A DNA stretch of 64,000 nucleotides from Yoonia ponticola. Its GTDB lineage: Bacteria > Pseudomonadota > Alphaproteobacteria > Rhodobacterales > Rhodobacteraceae. A model generated the notes under the pieces. The model did not search any database and had not been told where the DNA came from. It was given only the letters and a program-made list of their open reading frames with translations. The position numbers and the translations under genes are program-made. Positions 33,826 to 43,621 of this stretch are shown piece by piece. The stretch lies in assembly GCF_014199395.1 (NCBI RefSeq), contig NZ_JACIJM010000004.1:310001-374000 (forward strand), written 5' to 3'. Within the stretch, counting starts at the first letter, position 1; every line of letters starts with the position of its first letter.

Positions 33826-36153
33826 TTACCCTGCCTTCTTTTCTTTTTGGAGATGCGCAAGCACCTCGTCACGTGGTCCATCGACCATCATTCGTCCGTT
33901 CTGCAAGATCATCGTGCGATCCGTCAGCGCCAAGATCGGCACACGGTGCGTCGCAATAATCGCGGTGCGCCCGTCGAGCCATGTGTGCAGACGGTCCACC
34001 AAAGTCGATTCCAGCGTCTGATCCAGCGCCGCAGTCGGTTCGTCCAGCAGACACACCTTCGGGTCTTGCAACCACAACCGCGCCCAGCCAATCGACTGGC
34101 GTTGACCAATAGATAGACCCTCGCCACCGTCGCGGATTTCCAGATCAAGCCCCTTAGGGTGGTTGCGCACAAACGGCCCCAACCCAGCGAAATCAAGCGA
34201 CGCGAGCAAGCGTTCATCATCCCGCTCAAGCAGCGTCAGGTTCAGGTTTTCGCGCAATGTCCCCGCAAACAACCGGACCTCTTGGCTCAGATAACCAATG
34301 CCACGGCGCAGATCACGCGCCATCACTTGGCCCATATCAACGCCGTCAATCAGCACACGCCCCGCCGTTGGACGGTGCAGGCCTGACAACACTTTCAACA
34401 ATGTCGATTTACCAGATCCGTTCGCGCCCAAGACCGCAACATGCTGCCCCGGCTTGATGGAAAGCGCCGGAATATCAATCGTATTGGCCGCGTCATCGTC
34501 ATAAGTATAAGACAATTCGCGCAGCTCGTAGCCGCCCTTCAATGTCTCTTTGCGCAAGTACGTGCGGCCTTCTTCGACGTCTTGCGGTGCTTGCGCGATG
34601 CCGTCCAATGCCTCAAGCGCGGCTTTGACGTTCGACCAACGCGCCATCGTGGCGGCCAATTGCGTCAGCGGCCCCAGCGTGCGGGATGTTAAAATACCCA
34701 CAGCGATGATCGTGCCAACGGTGAACTGCCCCTGGAACACCATGAAGGTGCCGACCACAACAGCGGACACATATGTCGCCTGCTGCACGCCTTGGCTCCA
34801 GAATGTCAGGGTGCTGGACAATTTACGCTGCTCGGAAGTGGCCAGTGACGACAGCGCCGAAAACTCGCCCCACAACCGGCGAAAGCGTTCTTCGCCGCGC
34901 TGCGCTTTGATCGTGTCGGCGTCATAGATCGCTTCGTGCAACAAACGGGATGCCTTGGTGGAGGCGCCTTGCGTTTCCATCGTCAGCTTCATCATCTTCT
35001 TTTGCATAAAGAACGACGGCAGCACCATCAGGATGCCACCCGCGAACAAGACCCACACAACGTTGCCGCCGATGGAAGCCACAAGTGCCAGAAACAGCAC
35101 GATAAACGGAAGATCAGTCAATGTGCCGATGGTAGAGGCCGTGAAAAACTCACGGATCGACGAGAATTCGCGCACAGCCGCAAAAGTCCCGCTTGGCGTC
35201 TGGCCTTTCTGGCCCGCTTGCATGCCCAGCAGTTTGTCCATCAACAACGTCTGAATGCGCAGCTCGACCTTGCGGCCTGCCCCGTCCATCAGACGCGCAC
35301 GGGCAATCCGCAAGAACGCTTCAAGCAACATCGCGCAACCAGCCCCAATCGCCAGCACCCACAGTGTCGCGGTAGACTGGTGCGGGATCACGCGGTCATA
35401 AACCTGCAAGGAAAACAACGCGACGGCCACGGCCAACAGGTTCGCCACAAACGATCCCAATGCGACCTCAAACATGATCCGGCGCAGCTTTTTGATTTCG
35501 CCCCAGAACCAATGTTCCTTCTGGCCCTCATTCGCATGACGGCGGCTAAGCTCACCAACATCCACGTCAGCGCGGATCACATTACCCGTAAAAACAGGTG
35601 TGAAATCAAGCACGTCGACTTCGGTGCGGTTATCAGCAACAGCGGCGTCATAGACCACGACGGTTTCGCCGACCTGTTCCAGAACCAGAACCAATTCGCC
35701 GTTATTCATCTCAGCCAAGGCAGGCCATGACGACTGATGAACGTTTGCGGATTGAACCTGTGCAACCAGCCCCACGCCCTTCAGCGCTTTGGCGATTTCG
35801 GTGCCGGACAAATCACCGCCACCTGCCGCTGTGATGCGTTCCAGCAATTCGACTTTCGGCAGATCAACACCCAAGACAGCCGCGTAAACAGACGCAAGAT
35901 TGGCCCGTGCCGCCGCCGCGTCAGAATATAATGCCGCCGGACGGTCAGCCGTTTCAACGACCTGCGCCTGCGGGGCAACCGCAGGTTCCGGCATCGTATG
36001 CGCGGCCCGATCAGGATGCGGTGCTGTGATTTTCGGCTGCACAGGCATACCGCCGTCAATCGCCTCGGATGCGGGCACCGCTTTGGGCGTAATCCGTGTC
36101 AGCTTGGCCCCGCGTGATCCGTTGATATCAAACGCTAAAATAGGACCGCTCAT
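33826..36153 (-). CDS. type I secretion ABC exporter (permease-ATPase, LapB/RtxB-like)
   Basis: A 775-residue fused exporter. Residues about 70-195 form a C39-like domain lacking the catalytic Cys, as in RTX/adhesin exporters where it binds the substrate. Residues about 220-500 contain six transmembrane helices, and about 530-770 the ATPase. Walker A GANGSGKS is at 576-583, and Walker B ends in VCLLDEPTAALD. The signature is LSIGQRQ instead of LSGGQ, common in this exporter branch. The first about 65 residues are a Pro/Ala-rich extension. It overlaps the TolC-like gene by 4 bases. Confidence 0.93.
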   Translation of the reverse strand: MSGPILAFDINGSRGAKLTRITPKAVPASEAIDGGMPVQPKITAPHPDRAAHTMPEPAVAPQAQVVETADRPAALYSDAAAARANLASVYAAVLGVDLPKVELLERITAAGGGDLSGTEIAKALKGVGLVAQVQSANVHQSSWPALAEMNNGELVLVLEQVGETVVVYDAAVADNRTEVDVLDFTPVFTGNVIRADVDVGELSRRHANEGQKEHWFWGEIKKLRRIMFEVALGSFVANLLAVAVALFSLQVYDRVIPHQSTATLWVLAIGAGCAMLLEAFLRIARARLMDGAGRKVELRIQTLLMDKLLGMQAGQKGQTPSGTFAAVREFSSIREFFTASTIGTLTDLPFIVLFLALVASIGGNVVWVLFAGGILMVLPSFFMQKKMMKLTMETQGASTKASRLLHEAIYDADTIKAQRGEERFRRLWGEFSALSSLATSEQRKLSSTLTFWSQGVQQATYVSAVVVGTFMVFQGQFTVGTIIAVGILTSRTLGPLTQLAATMARWSNVKAALEALDGIAQAPQDVEEGRTYLRKETLKGGYELRELSYTYDDDAANTIDIPALSIKPGQHVAVLGANGSGKSTLLKVLSGLHRPTAGRVLIDGVDMGQVMARDLRRGIGYLSQEVRLFAGTLRENLNLTLLERDDERLLASLDFAGLGPFVRNHPKGLDLEIRDGGEGLSIGQRQSIGWARLWLQDPKVCLLDEPTAALDQTLESTLVDRLHTWLDGRTAIIATHRVPILALTDRTMILQNGRMMVDGPRDEVLAHLQKEKKAG

Positions 36154-37478
36154 ATTTGTTCTCCGTTCACCAAGGACCCCATAAGAGCTGCGATTTTCAG
36201 CTCTGTGCGGGCGACTTCGTATTTCAGGGCAACCGCTTCACGTTCCGTGCTGACCTTGGTTTCTAAGATGCTGACAACTTCGGTAACAGACCGATGGCCC
36301 GACCGCTGTTGTTCAGAAAAGATGGAAAAGTTGCTGGCGGCTTGGGCGGCAAGCGTCTGGGCCTGTGCCTCTTGGCGGCGCAACGATGATAGCTCTGCGC
36401 GTAGCGATTCCAGCGACCGGTTCGCGTTTTCGCGGACCTGACCGACGCGGGCGTTTGCAGCGGCCTGAGAGGCTTCTAACGCATCCAATGACGCGCCTGT
36501 GCCAAAGCCAAATCCGTTGTCAGCACCGACGTTCAATCCGCCGCCGCTGCCTTCTGATCCGACGCTACCCGATGCAGTCAACGACGGCAGGAAACCCGCG
36601 CGGGCCACGGTGGCTTCGGCCATGCTGCGCTGCGCTTCGGCTTCGGCCTTCATCACGGTCAATGGCTGCGCACCCGGCCCCGGCTGGCCGATAGTCGACA
36701 GACCCGTCACCCCGTCCAATGGCGTGACCGACATCGCGTTCAGTTCCGCAAAAGCAGACGCCGCGGACTCAAGGTCAGACGACATCGCGGATTGCATCGC
36801 GTTCAATTTCTGTTGGACGATCTGATGATCAACGCGGCTGGACACACCACCACGGACCCGCTCGGACATCACATATTCATAACGTTCCATCTGCTGCATC
36901 GCGGCAGAGTTCACATGCGCGCGGGCCTTTCCGGCCTCGGCGTTCAGGTACAATTCCAAGCCGCCAAGCACACGCTGGTTGGTATCTTGGGCCAAGGCCA
37001 CAGCGGCGACTTCAACATCAGCACGTGCATAGGCCCGCTCGGCCCGCTTCTTGCCGTTGTCAAACAACACCTGCTGCACCACCAATTCGGTCACAACATC
37101 ACCAAGCGACGACAGCGAAATATTCGGACCCAATGTCGGCAACCAGTTCGACGCCTGCGCCTCAGATCGCAACGTCGCGGCCCGCAAGTCAGCCTCAGCC
37201 GCCCGCGCATTAGCCGCCAAAACAGCATCAGCCACTTGATCGTAGGAACCAGTTCCCAAGACCGAGCGGCGATTTAAAAGACCTTCGATAATTTGCGATT
37301 GCGACCCGTCTTGCAGGTTCGCATCCAATGCCGCTTGCGGGGATGCTACAGCCTCACCCTCAGTCGCATTTGTGAATGTATTTGATCGTGAAACGCCGGC
37401 ATCGCCGTCCATACACGCAGTCAAACTCGCAACGCACGTTAGCGTCAACACACCCTTTAGATTACACCAGCCATACAC
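36150..37478 (-). CDS. TolC-family outer-membrane channel with lipoprotein signal
   Basis: A 442-residue outer-membrane efflux protein for the type I system, with the two long helical-hairpin repeats of the TolC family. The second contains V-x-E-V-V-S-I-L-E-T-K-V-S-T-E-R-E-A near residue 405. The N-terminus shows a lipobox (V-A-S-L-T-A-C, Cys near residue 22), unusual for TolC proper but known for OprM/CusC relatives. The start at GTG 37478 is uncertain; an internal GTG nine codons later also fits a signal peptide. It follows the adhesin gene by 122 bases and overlaps the exporter gene. Confidence 0.88.
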   Translation of the reverse strand: MYGWCNLKGVLTLTCVASLTACMDGDAGVSRSNTFTNATEGEAVASPQAALDANLQDGSQSQIIEGLLNRRSVLGTGSYDQVADAVLAANARAAEADLRAATLRSEAQASNWLPTLGPNISLSSLGDVVTELVVQQVLFDNGKKRAERAYARADVEVAAVALAQDTNQRVLGGLELYLNAEAGKARAHVNSAAMQQMERYEYVMSERVRGGVSSRVDHQIVQQKLNAMQSAMSSDLESAASAFAELNAMSVTPLDGVTGLSTIGQPGPGAQPLTVMKAEAEAQRSMAEATVARAGFLPSLTASGSVGSEGSGGGLNVGADNGFGFGTGASLDALEASQAAANARVGQVRENANRSLESLRAELSSLRRQEAQAQTLAAQAASNFSIFSEQQRSGHRSVTEVVSILETKVSTEREAVALKYEVARTELKIAALMGSLVNGEQI

Positions 37479-37600
37479 GTGCCTGCCCCACTACCTGCCA
37501 AAACTTGCCCTAACCCTCGACCTGATTTTTGTGGTCTTTGAGGGGTGGTCCCGGGGCGATCATTAACCGCCGCCCTCGGGACTATTCTTTGGTCGTGAGT

Positions 37601-40417
37601 TTAGACGACTATGTTGATTGACGAGTCGATGACCAAGCTAGTGTCATCGCCCAAGTCGTAGACGTTGTAGAGCTCATCATTGATCGTCTCAGTGCTGCTT
37701 ACAGCCTTACCATCCAGTTCAGACATTGTGACAGTGTCATCCGCACCACCATGAATAACCAGCCTATCAGTATCAGGCGACAACGCTCGCAGTTGGTCAA
37801 CCGTGATTTCAAGGCTCACGCCATTGGTAGTTTCAAGGTTAATTTCGGCGATGTTGAAGTTGTCCAGTGCACCCGCTTCAAGGTCTACAGGGTTGTTGTC
37901 TTGCAACACAACCAACGTAGAGGTGGAGTTTCCTGCGGAATCGTTATTGGTAACGATAAGGTGTGAACCATCAGGAATTTCACTTCCAACCTTAACCTTG
38001 AAGTCTACGGGACCAGTGTTGTCTCGCAGATTTACGTCAGTCGCATTATCTGCGCCATTAACGAATTGCGCAAATGTAGGGTCAACAACCCCATTCTCAC
38101 CCAATTCAATAAGAGATGCCCCAGCATCTTGCGTACCAACAAGAACAATATCAGCCGCATCAGGTGCAACCAAATCAACCTCAACCGTGTCGCTGATCGA
38201 TTTCACGTTACCAGCCGCATCAGTCGCATTCACGATGATATCTGTTGTGAACAGGTCTGCCTCACCCGCTGCTGCAGTCGCAATGTCTGCTTCAGAGAAC
38301 GTCACAGTCCAGTTGCCGTTGGTGTCCACAGTCGCAGTTTGCGGAACACCACCAAAGCTGACAACAACTGTCGAGCCTTTTTCGACAACACCCGTCAGCG
38401 TCACACCGTCAGTTGCTTCGGCTTTGTTGACAACGTCGTCGCCTGCAATCACCTGATCGCTCGCGTCAACGACGCCTGCGTCGTTTGTAAAATCAAGTTT
38501 GTTTACATACGTGTCGTACTTGATGGATGTAGATGCCGGTTTGCTGTTACCAGCCGCGTCGGTTGCGACAACACTGACAGCAACATTGCCTTCAGCATCC
38601 GTTGGAATGTTTGATCCAGCGTAGTTGGTCATCCAGACGCCGTTGCTGCCTGCGACGACAGTATCAAGCACTTCACCAGCAACAGTCACGACAACAGTTG
38701 CACCCGCGTCAGTCTGACCGGACAATACGATTGTATCACCCTTCTCAGTTGCGTTTACGGTGTTATCCACAACGTCAGAGTTGCCGCCGTTATGGCCCAC
38801 AGTCACGTTGATTTCGGTGTCGATTGTGATCGAACCAGTTGCTGTGTCAGTGTTGCCAACCGCATCTGTAGATGTCGCGGTCACAGGAACGTCATGCAGC
38901 TGACCTGTTGGCACCTCTTCACTTGTGAAGCTTGCGGTCCATTCACCCGTAGATGTCGCCGTCACAGTTTTGGAAACCGCGCCAGTGCCTGTGCCAAGCG
39001 TCACAACAACCGTTGCATTCGCCTCAGCAGTCCCGTCCAGCGCAAGGCCAGTGCCGTGCTCTGCTGCGTTGATGACACCATCAGTGCCGCCAGCTGTATC
39101 ATCCAGCGTGATTTCAGTGACCGTATCAACATTCACCGTACCGGATGTAGATGCTGTGTTGCCGTAGGCGTCCACTGCATTCACGTCGATTTCCAGATCG
39201 TATTCACCCTGCGGAATCACACCAGCCGCAACATCAAGCGACCAAGTAGAGCCGTCGATCGTAGCGTCGTAGGTTTGACCCTCGAATGTCACAGTCACGG
39301 ATGTTGAACCAGCTTCGACAGTACCAGTCAGCTTAAAGCCGTCTGATTCCTCAACAAAGTTGATTTGGCCGTTATCTTCGACAATGGCTGTGTTGATAGT
39401 GACGGACGCAACAGTGTCCAGAACCACAACGTCAGTCGAAGACGCAGAACCGCCGCCGTTTGTCAGCGTGACAACAACGCCCGTCTCATATTCACCGCCG
39501 TCGATTTCACCAGGTGTGAAGTCAACAGTCCAGTTGCCCTCGGCATCTGTTGTGATGTCTTTGGTAACTTCACCGATGGTGATTGTACCGGATGTGTTTG
39601 GTGTGCCTGTACCGCCGATAGTGACACCGTCTTGGTAGTCGTCATCGTTGACAGTGTGGCCAGCCGTTTTTGTACCAGTTGTGATCTCTACAACAGGTGG
39701 ATCAACCGGATCGGTTGGGTCCGTAGGATCAGTTGGGTCTGTAGGGTCCGTCGGATCGGTCGGGTCCGTAGGATCGGTTGGATCAGTCGGATCGGTAGGA
39801 TCGGTAGGATCACCATCGCCACCACCGTCACCGCCGCCGCCAGCAACGCCGCCGTCGTCATCATCGCCGTCACCACCGCCGCTGCCGCCGCCAGTACCAG
39901 CAAGCAACAAGCCACCGCCAAGTGCTGCTGCACCCGCGCCAAGCATCGGAAGACCGGCAATACCGCCCAAGAACGCGCCGCCAAGCTGGCTGGCCGCTGC
40001 TTCGTCAGCAGGCACAACACCGGCCAACTGCACGTCGGAACCGCGTACAAAGTAAAGATCGTCGTCAGGGCTCCATTTACCAAAGCTGTCTGCGTCGACG
40101 TATTGCGCGAACAACAAGTTGCCCTCGCCCGCGACCAATTCAGCCTGCGCCAATGTGCCGTTAGAAGAGATAAAGAGGTCGGCAACTGGTGTGCCTTCAG
40201 GAGTAAAGAAACCCTCGACCGTCAAAACAGTCCCGTCCACAAGCGTGACCTGCAAGGCCTGACCTTGACGCACGTAGGAAAGAATGTCCCCACGGTTCAG
40301 GTTCAGCGAGACATCTTGGCCCGCACCTACAACCAGTGAATTACCGTCAGCCCCACCAAGGGACCCACGTTGAGAAACGCCCGCGTCACCGCGAACAACG
40401 AAATCAATCGCTGACAT
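37601..40417 (-). CDS. BapA-type surface adhesin with Ig-like repeats, type I secretion substrate
   Basis: A 938-residue acidic protein. Residues 1-150 form a BapA-like N-terminal module (D-F-V-V-R-G-D start and D-D-L-Y-F-V-R-G). Next come a hydrophobic Gly/Ala stretch (155-180), a Gly/Asp-rich linker and about twelve Asp-Pro-Thr units (near 202-240). Five Ig-like domains of about 95 residues follow, each with G-N-W-T-V- and V-x-A-T-D-A-A-G-N-type strands (about 245-760). The C-terminal region has L-V-I-H-G-G-A-D-D-T-V, a likely type I secretion signal. There is no RTX array and no N-terminal signal peptide. GGAG precedes ATG by 9 bases. The downstream channel, exporter and adaptor are its likely export machine. 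A biofilm or attachment role is inferred. Confidence 0.87.
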   Translation of the reverse strand: MSAIDFVVRGDAGVSQRGSLGGADGNSLVVGAGQDVSLNLNRGDILSYVRQGQALQVTLVDGTVLTVEGFFTPEGTPVADLFISSNGTLAQAELVAGEGNLLFAQYVDADSFGKWSPDDDLYFVRGSDVQLAGVVPADEAAASQLGGAFLGGIAGLPMLGAGAAALGGGLLLAGTGGGSGGGDGDDDDGGVAGGGGDGGGDGDPTDPTDPTDPTDPTDPTDPTDPTDPTDPTDPTDPVDPPVVEITTGTKTAGHTVNDDDYQDGVTIGGTGTPNTSGTITIGEVTKDITTDAEGNWTVDFTPGEIDGGEYETGVVVTLTNGGGSASSTDVVVLDTVASVTINTAIVEDNGQINFVEESDGFKLTGTVEAGSTSVTVTFEGQTYDATIDGSTWSLDVAAGVIPQGEYDLEIDVNAVDAYGNTASTSGTVNVDTVTEITLDDTAGGTDGVINAAEHGTGLALDGTAEANATVVVTLGTGTGAVSKTVTATSTGEWTASFTSEEVPTGQLHDVPVTATSTDAVGNTDTATGSITIDTEINVTVGHNGGNSDVVDNTVNATEKGDTIVLSGQTDAGATVVVTVAGEVLDTVVAGSNGVWMTNYAGSNIPTDAEGNVAVSVVATDAAGNSKPASTSIKYDTYVNKLDFTNDAGVVDASDQVIAGDDVVNKAEATDGVTLTGVVEKGSTVVVSFGGVPQTATVDTNGNWTVTFSEADIATAAAGEADLFTTDIIVNATDAAGNVKSISDTVEVDLVAPDAADIVLVGTQDAGASLIELGENGVVDPTFAQFVNGADNATDVNLRDNTGPVDFKVKVGSEIPDGSHLIVTNNDSAGNSTSTLVVLQDNNPVDLEAGALDNFNIAEINLETTNGVSLEITVDQLRALSPDTDRLVIHGGADDTVTMSELDGKAVSSTETINDELYNVYDLGDDTSLVIDSSINIVV
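39693..39818. repeat. 9-bp coding repeat (Asp-Pro-Thr units) in the adhesin gene
   Basis: About twelve units of a 9-base repeat (variants of GGATCGGTN/GGGTCCGTA on the plus strand) encode the Asp-Pro-Thr linker. Such arrays are prone to copy-number change and may vary the length of the adhesin stalk. Third-position differences between units show the array is not newly expanded. Confidence 0.85.
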
Positions 40418-40566
40418 AATACTATACTCCGCCTCGAATGCGTCTCCTCTTACGGGACACGCTTATTTTGATTACCGAGAGGTTAGCTGGACGGATTCAC
40501 CAAATCTAGGGGGAAAATGTCATACTTTCGCCCGATTCATCCGACCTGCGGCACGATTACCACTAT

Positions 40567-41451
40567 TTACGATAGTTCCCCCAGTAAATCCTCAGGCGGC
40601 TCATCGCCTTCGTTTACAGGGGTTTTTATGTAATAAAGTTTCGCGTTGATGATCGCGCCCCACAAAATCAGGTAGGCGCTGATGTAGAGCCACAGCAGCA
40701 TACCAATCACCGCCCCAATCGAGCCATAAACCTCGTTGTAGCTCGCGAAATTGGTCAGATAGAACGACAATCCAGCCGAGGCACCAATCCACACGACGAC
40801 GACAATAGCAGCGCCTAGGGTGATCCACGGCCTGCGGTGCGGCTTCATATTGGGACCGTAACGGTACAAAAGGCTCAGGCCCCCGAACAGCACGGTCAAT
40901 GCGATCAACCAGCGCACGGCCTCCAGCGCCCACGCCGTGAACAGTGGCATCGGCACATAGGCCAGAATCACTGGCGTCACGACGACCGACATCAAAGCAA
41001 CTGTCGCCAACATCACCAGCGACGCGGTCAGCAACAAGGCCACGAACATCTGCTTGAAGCCGTTGCGCAAGGGTGCCCCCTCAATCGCATTAATCCCGCT
41101 CATCAACGCGCCCACAGCGGCACGCGACGACCACAGCGCCAGCATGATCGACACAAATGTCGCCCACCCCAACGCATCGGACCGCGCACTTAGCAGGCTT
41201 TTGATCTGCGCCTCAAAGATACCGTAGGCCCCTGCTGGGATCACATCACGCATCAATTCCAACTGGTCGGACACAGCCACCGGATCGGCAATCAATCCAA
41301 ACACAGCAATCACGGCAGCAATCCCCGGAAACACACCAAACATCCCAAAGAACGCAACGCCCGCCGCGATCAATCCGATGTGGCGTTTGCCGGCCTCAGT
41401 CCAAACACTATACGCAGTATGCCAAACCTTGAGTACTTGTTGCAAAACCAT
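40567..41451 (-). CDS. YihY/virulence factor BrkB family membrane protein
   Basis: A 294-residue inner-membrane protein with six predicted transmembrane helices and the family segments G-L-I-A-A-G-V-A-F-F-x-x-F-x-x-F-P near the N-terminus and Y-x-x-x-P-N-x-K-P near residue 195. It ends in L-I-L-W-G-A-x-I-N-A-K-L and a short acidic tail. The family was wrongly linked to RNase BN; its function is unknown. It is a single-gene unit divergent from the small kinase gene. Confidence 0.87.
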   Translation of the reverse strand: MVLQQVLKVWHTAYSVWTEAGKRHIGLIAAGVAFFGMFGVFPGIAAVIAVFGLIADPVAVSDQLELMRDVIPAGAYGIFEAQIKSLLSARSDALGWATFVSIMLALWSSRAAVGALMSGINAIEGAPLRNGFKQMFVALLLTASLVMLATVALMSVVVTPVILAYVPMPLFTAWALEAVRWLIALTVLFGGLSLLYRYGPNMKPHRRPWITLGAAIVVVVWIGASAGLSFYLTNFASYNEVYGSIGAVIGMLLWLYISAYLILWGAIINAKLYYIKTPVNEGDEPPEDLLGELS

Positions 41452-41685
41452 CTCCGATACATACCTGAAACCTAGGCCCTATTTACCTAGGGCAAATTTC
41501 GGCGTTTTTCCACTCGAAGTTGAAATTAGCCGGAACAGGATAAAATTCCGCACGATTTCAAAGGGCTCTGGCGCGACCTTAATCCACCCGCCAAAACACC
41601 TGCGCCGAAAATGCGCGCAACGGCAAACAAAGTGTTTTCGCCCGCGTCATTCGCGCCTAGACTCGTGGAAAAACAGGCAGTCCAC

Positions 41686-42309
41686 GTGAAAAATATTACC
41701 CAACAAGTCAGCCTTCTGGCCGATAAAATCCACGAGATGCGGGCAGATCAGCCCCGCGTGATGGTCGCTATCGCAGGGGCCCCCGGCAGCGGCAAATCTA
41801 CGCTGGCATCCGAAGTCGCACGGCGGCTCAACCAGCAAAAATGCGCAGCGATTGTGGTGCCGATGGACGGTTTCCACCTCGATAACGCGATCCTCAGCGC
41901 ACGGGAAATCCTGCTGAAAAAGGGCGCGCCCGAAACCTTTGACGCGGACGGCTTTGTCACTATGATCAAACGCCTACACGCCAAAGCTGATGTAATCGCA
42001 CCCACCTTTGACCGCAGCCGCGACATCGCCATCGCTGGGGCATTGCATATCCCACCCACAGCACCCGTCATCATCGCCGAAGGCAACTACCTGATGTTCA
42101 ACGAGGCCCCATGGGACAGCCTCACCCCGCTGTGGGATCTGACTGTGCGGCTGGACGTCCCTATGGACGAGTTGCGCGGCAGACTGATCCAGCGCTGGTT
42201 GAATCAGAACCTGTCGCGGGCCGCGGCCACCCGCCGCGCGGAAAGCAACGACATCCCGAATGCCAAACGGATCATTGAAAACGCCCTGACCTGCGACATA
42301 TCTCTTTAA
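41686..42309 (+). CDS. P-loop nucleoside/sugar kinase-like protein
   Basis: About 207 residues from GTG 41686; the frame is open to an ATG at 41611, but the extra residues look unlike the family and neither start has a strong ribosome-binding site. The core has Walker A AIAGAPGSGKST, then V-V-P-M-D-G-F-H-x-D-N, the R-K-G-A-P-E-T-F-D-type sequence (KKGAPETFDADGF), P-x-F-D-R and A-E-G-N-Y-L. These are features of the uridine kinase/pantothenate kinase-like group that includes YggC and the FrcK kinase near fructose transporters. The substrate is unknown. Confidence 0.78.
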   Translation: MKNITQQVSLLADKIHEMRADQPRVMVAIAGAPGSGKSTLASEVARRLNQQKCAAIVVPMDGFHLDNAILSAREILLKKGAPETFDADGFVTMIKRLHAKADVIAPTFDRSRDIAIAGALHIPPTAPVIIAEGNYLMFNEAPWDSLTPLWDLTVRLDVPMDELRGRLIQRWLNQNLSRAAATRRAESNDIPNAKRIIENALTCDISL

Positions 42310-42398
42310 TTATGGGAAAATCGAAAATCATTTCCCCATAGCCACGTAAGGCCCACTGCTTTATGAACTCATGACTCGTCGCAAAAGGACTGCCATCC

Positions 42399-43016
42399 GT
42401 GTTGCCGTCTACAGATCTCATCGCTTGCCCACACTGCGATACACTGCATTCCAATGCGTCACTGCCCGAAGGGGCAAAAGCGTATTGCGTGCGCTGTGGC
42501 GTGGTCCTGAAACAAGAGCGCAGTACCGCGATTGTCAGCGTGCTGGCCTTGGCGATGTCTTCGTTTTTCCTGATGGTTGCGGCGATCAGCTTTCCATTTC
42601 TGAACGTCTCTGTGGCGGGCCAGTCGAATAGTACCTCCGTGATCGGGGCGGTCATGGCCTTTTCAGAAACCTTCACCCTGCCGCTCGCTGCGGCCGTTGC
42701 GGGCTTTATCATTTTTCTGCCATTGATGCGGCTTGGCGCGATCATCTTTGCGGTGACGCCGCTTGCCACAGGCAGCACACCGACACGCGCCGCACAATCC
42801 GCCTTTGGCCTCGCCGAGGCGTTGCGTCCGTGGTCCATGGCCGAGATTTTTATCGTTGGCGTGGCCGTCGCACTGGTCAAAGTCGCGGGTCTTGCAACCA
42901 TCGCATTTGGCCCCGCGTTCTGGGCTTTCACCCTTCTTGTTGTTCTGACCGCTTGGCAGGACACGCTCATTTGTAGGTATTCAATATGGCGGGCACTGGA
43001 CACACAGCAGGTCTGA
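42399..43016 (+). CDS. pqiA: PqiA-like membrane protein, first half
   Basis: 205 residues from GTG 42399 (AAAGGA 9 bases upstream). A zinc-ribbon-like C-P-H-C ... C-V-R-C-G (residues 10-34) precedes four transmembrane helices with the S-F-P-F-L-N-V block typical of PqiA. E. coli PqiA contains two such units in one chain; here they are separate, overlapping genes. The protein works with MCE protein PqiB and lipoprotein PqiC in lipid transport between inner and outer membrane. It is the first gene of the pqi operon. Confidence 0.88.
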   Translation: MLPSTDLIACPHCDTLHSNASLPEGAKAYCVRCGVVLKQERSTAIVSVLALAMSSFFLMVAAISFPFLNVSVAGQSNSTSVIGAVMAFSETFTLPLAAAVAGFIIFLPLMRLGAIIFAVTPLATGSTPTRAAQSAFGLAEALRPWSMAEIFIVGVAVALVKVAGLATIAFGPAFWAFTLLVVLTAWQDTLICRYSIWRALDTQQV

Positions 43017-43621
43017 TCACCGCCCGCGAAGCCGGGTTGGTCGCTTGCCGTCGCTGCGGACAGGTGCAGGAACAAGACGTCGTGTCTTGCCCGCGCTGTC
43101 ACGCGACACTGCACAGCCGTGCGCCCGATAGCCTGCAAAAGGTCTGGGCGTGGCTGGTGGCCGGACTGGTCATGTTCATTCCGGCCAACGTTTATCCGAT
43201 GTTAATCACGGATCAGCTAGGGTCGCACAGCGAAAGCACGATCCTTGGCGGTGTTGTCGATCTGATGCACCACCACGCTTACGGGATCGCGACCATCGTT
43301 TTTGTGGCCTCGATCATCATTCCGGTGGGTAAATTCATGGCCATTGCCTATCTCGCGATCAGCGTGCAGCGCAAATGGGTGCTGAACATGCACCAACGCC
43401 ACAAACTCTTTGACGCGGTCGAATTCATTGGCCGCTGGTCGATGATCGACGTGTTCGTTGTCGCCATTCTTTCGGCCCTTGTCCAACTGGACTCGTTGGC
43501 TTCCATCAATCCCGGCATTGCCGCGATCAGTTTTGCTTTGTCGGTTGTATTCACAATGCTTTCCGCACAAAGCTTTGACCCACGTCTCATTTGGGACGCA
43601 GATAGGGCAGACGCCACATGA
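42986..43621 (+). CDS. pqiA: PqiA-like membrane protein, second half
   Basis: 211 residues, overlapping the first PqiA unit by 31 bases in another frame and the pqiB start by 4 bases. It has its own zinc-ribbon motif C-R-R-C-G ... C-P-R-C-H (about 21-43) and four transmembrane helices including the P-A-N-V-Y-P-M block and G-R-W-S-M-I-D-V-F-V. Because both units are complete, each with cysteine pairs and its own start, the split looks natural rather than a frameshift. Confidence 0.88.
   Translation: MAGTGHTAGLITAREAGLVACRRCGQVQEQDVVSCPRCHATLHSRAPDSLQKVWAWLVAGLVMFIPANVYPMLITDQLGSHSESTILGGVVDLMHHHAYGIATIVFVASIIIPVGKFMAIAYLAISVQRKWVLNMHQRHKLFDAVEFIGRWSMIDVFVVAILSALVQLDSLASINPGIAAISFALSVVFTMLSAQSFDPRLIWDADRADAT

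Noticed and set aside
39693..39818. Possible CRISPR-like array
   Set aside because: The 9-base units are contiguous, lack spacers and encode Asp-Pro-Thr in frame in the adhesin.
39365..40339. 324-codon plus-strand frame across the adhesin gene
   Set aside because: It mirrors the repetitive adhesin coding sequence (low-complexity Gly/Arg/Ile/Trp product) and has no start site.
42399..43621. Frameshifted single pqiA gene
   Set aside because: Both halves are complete four-helix units with their own cysteine pairs and start; the 31-base overlap looks natural.
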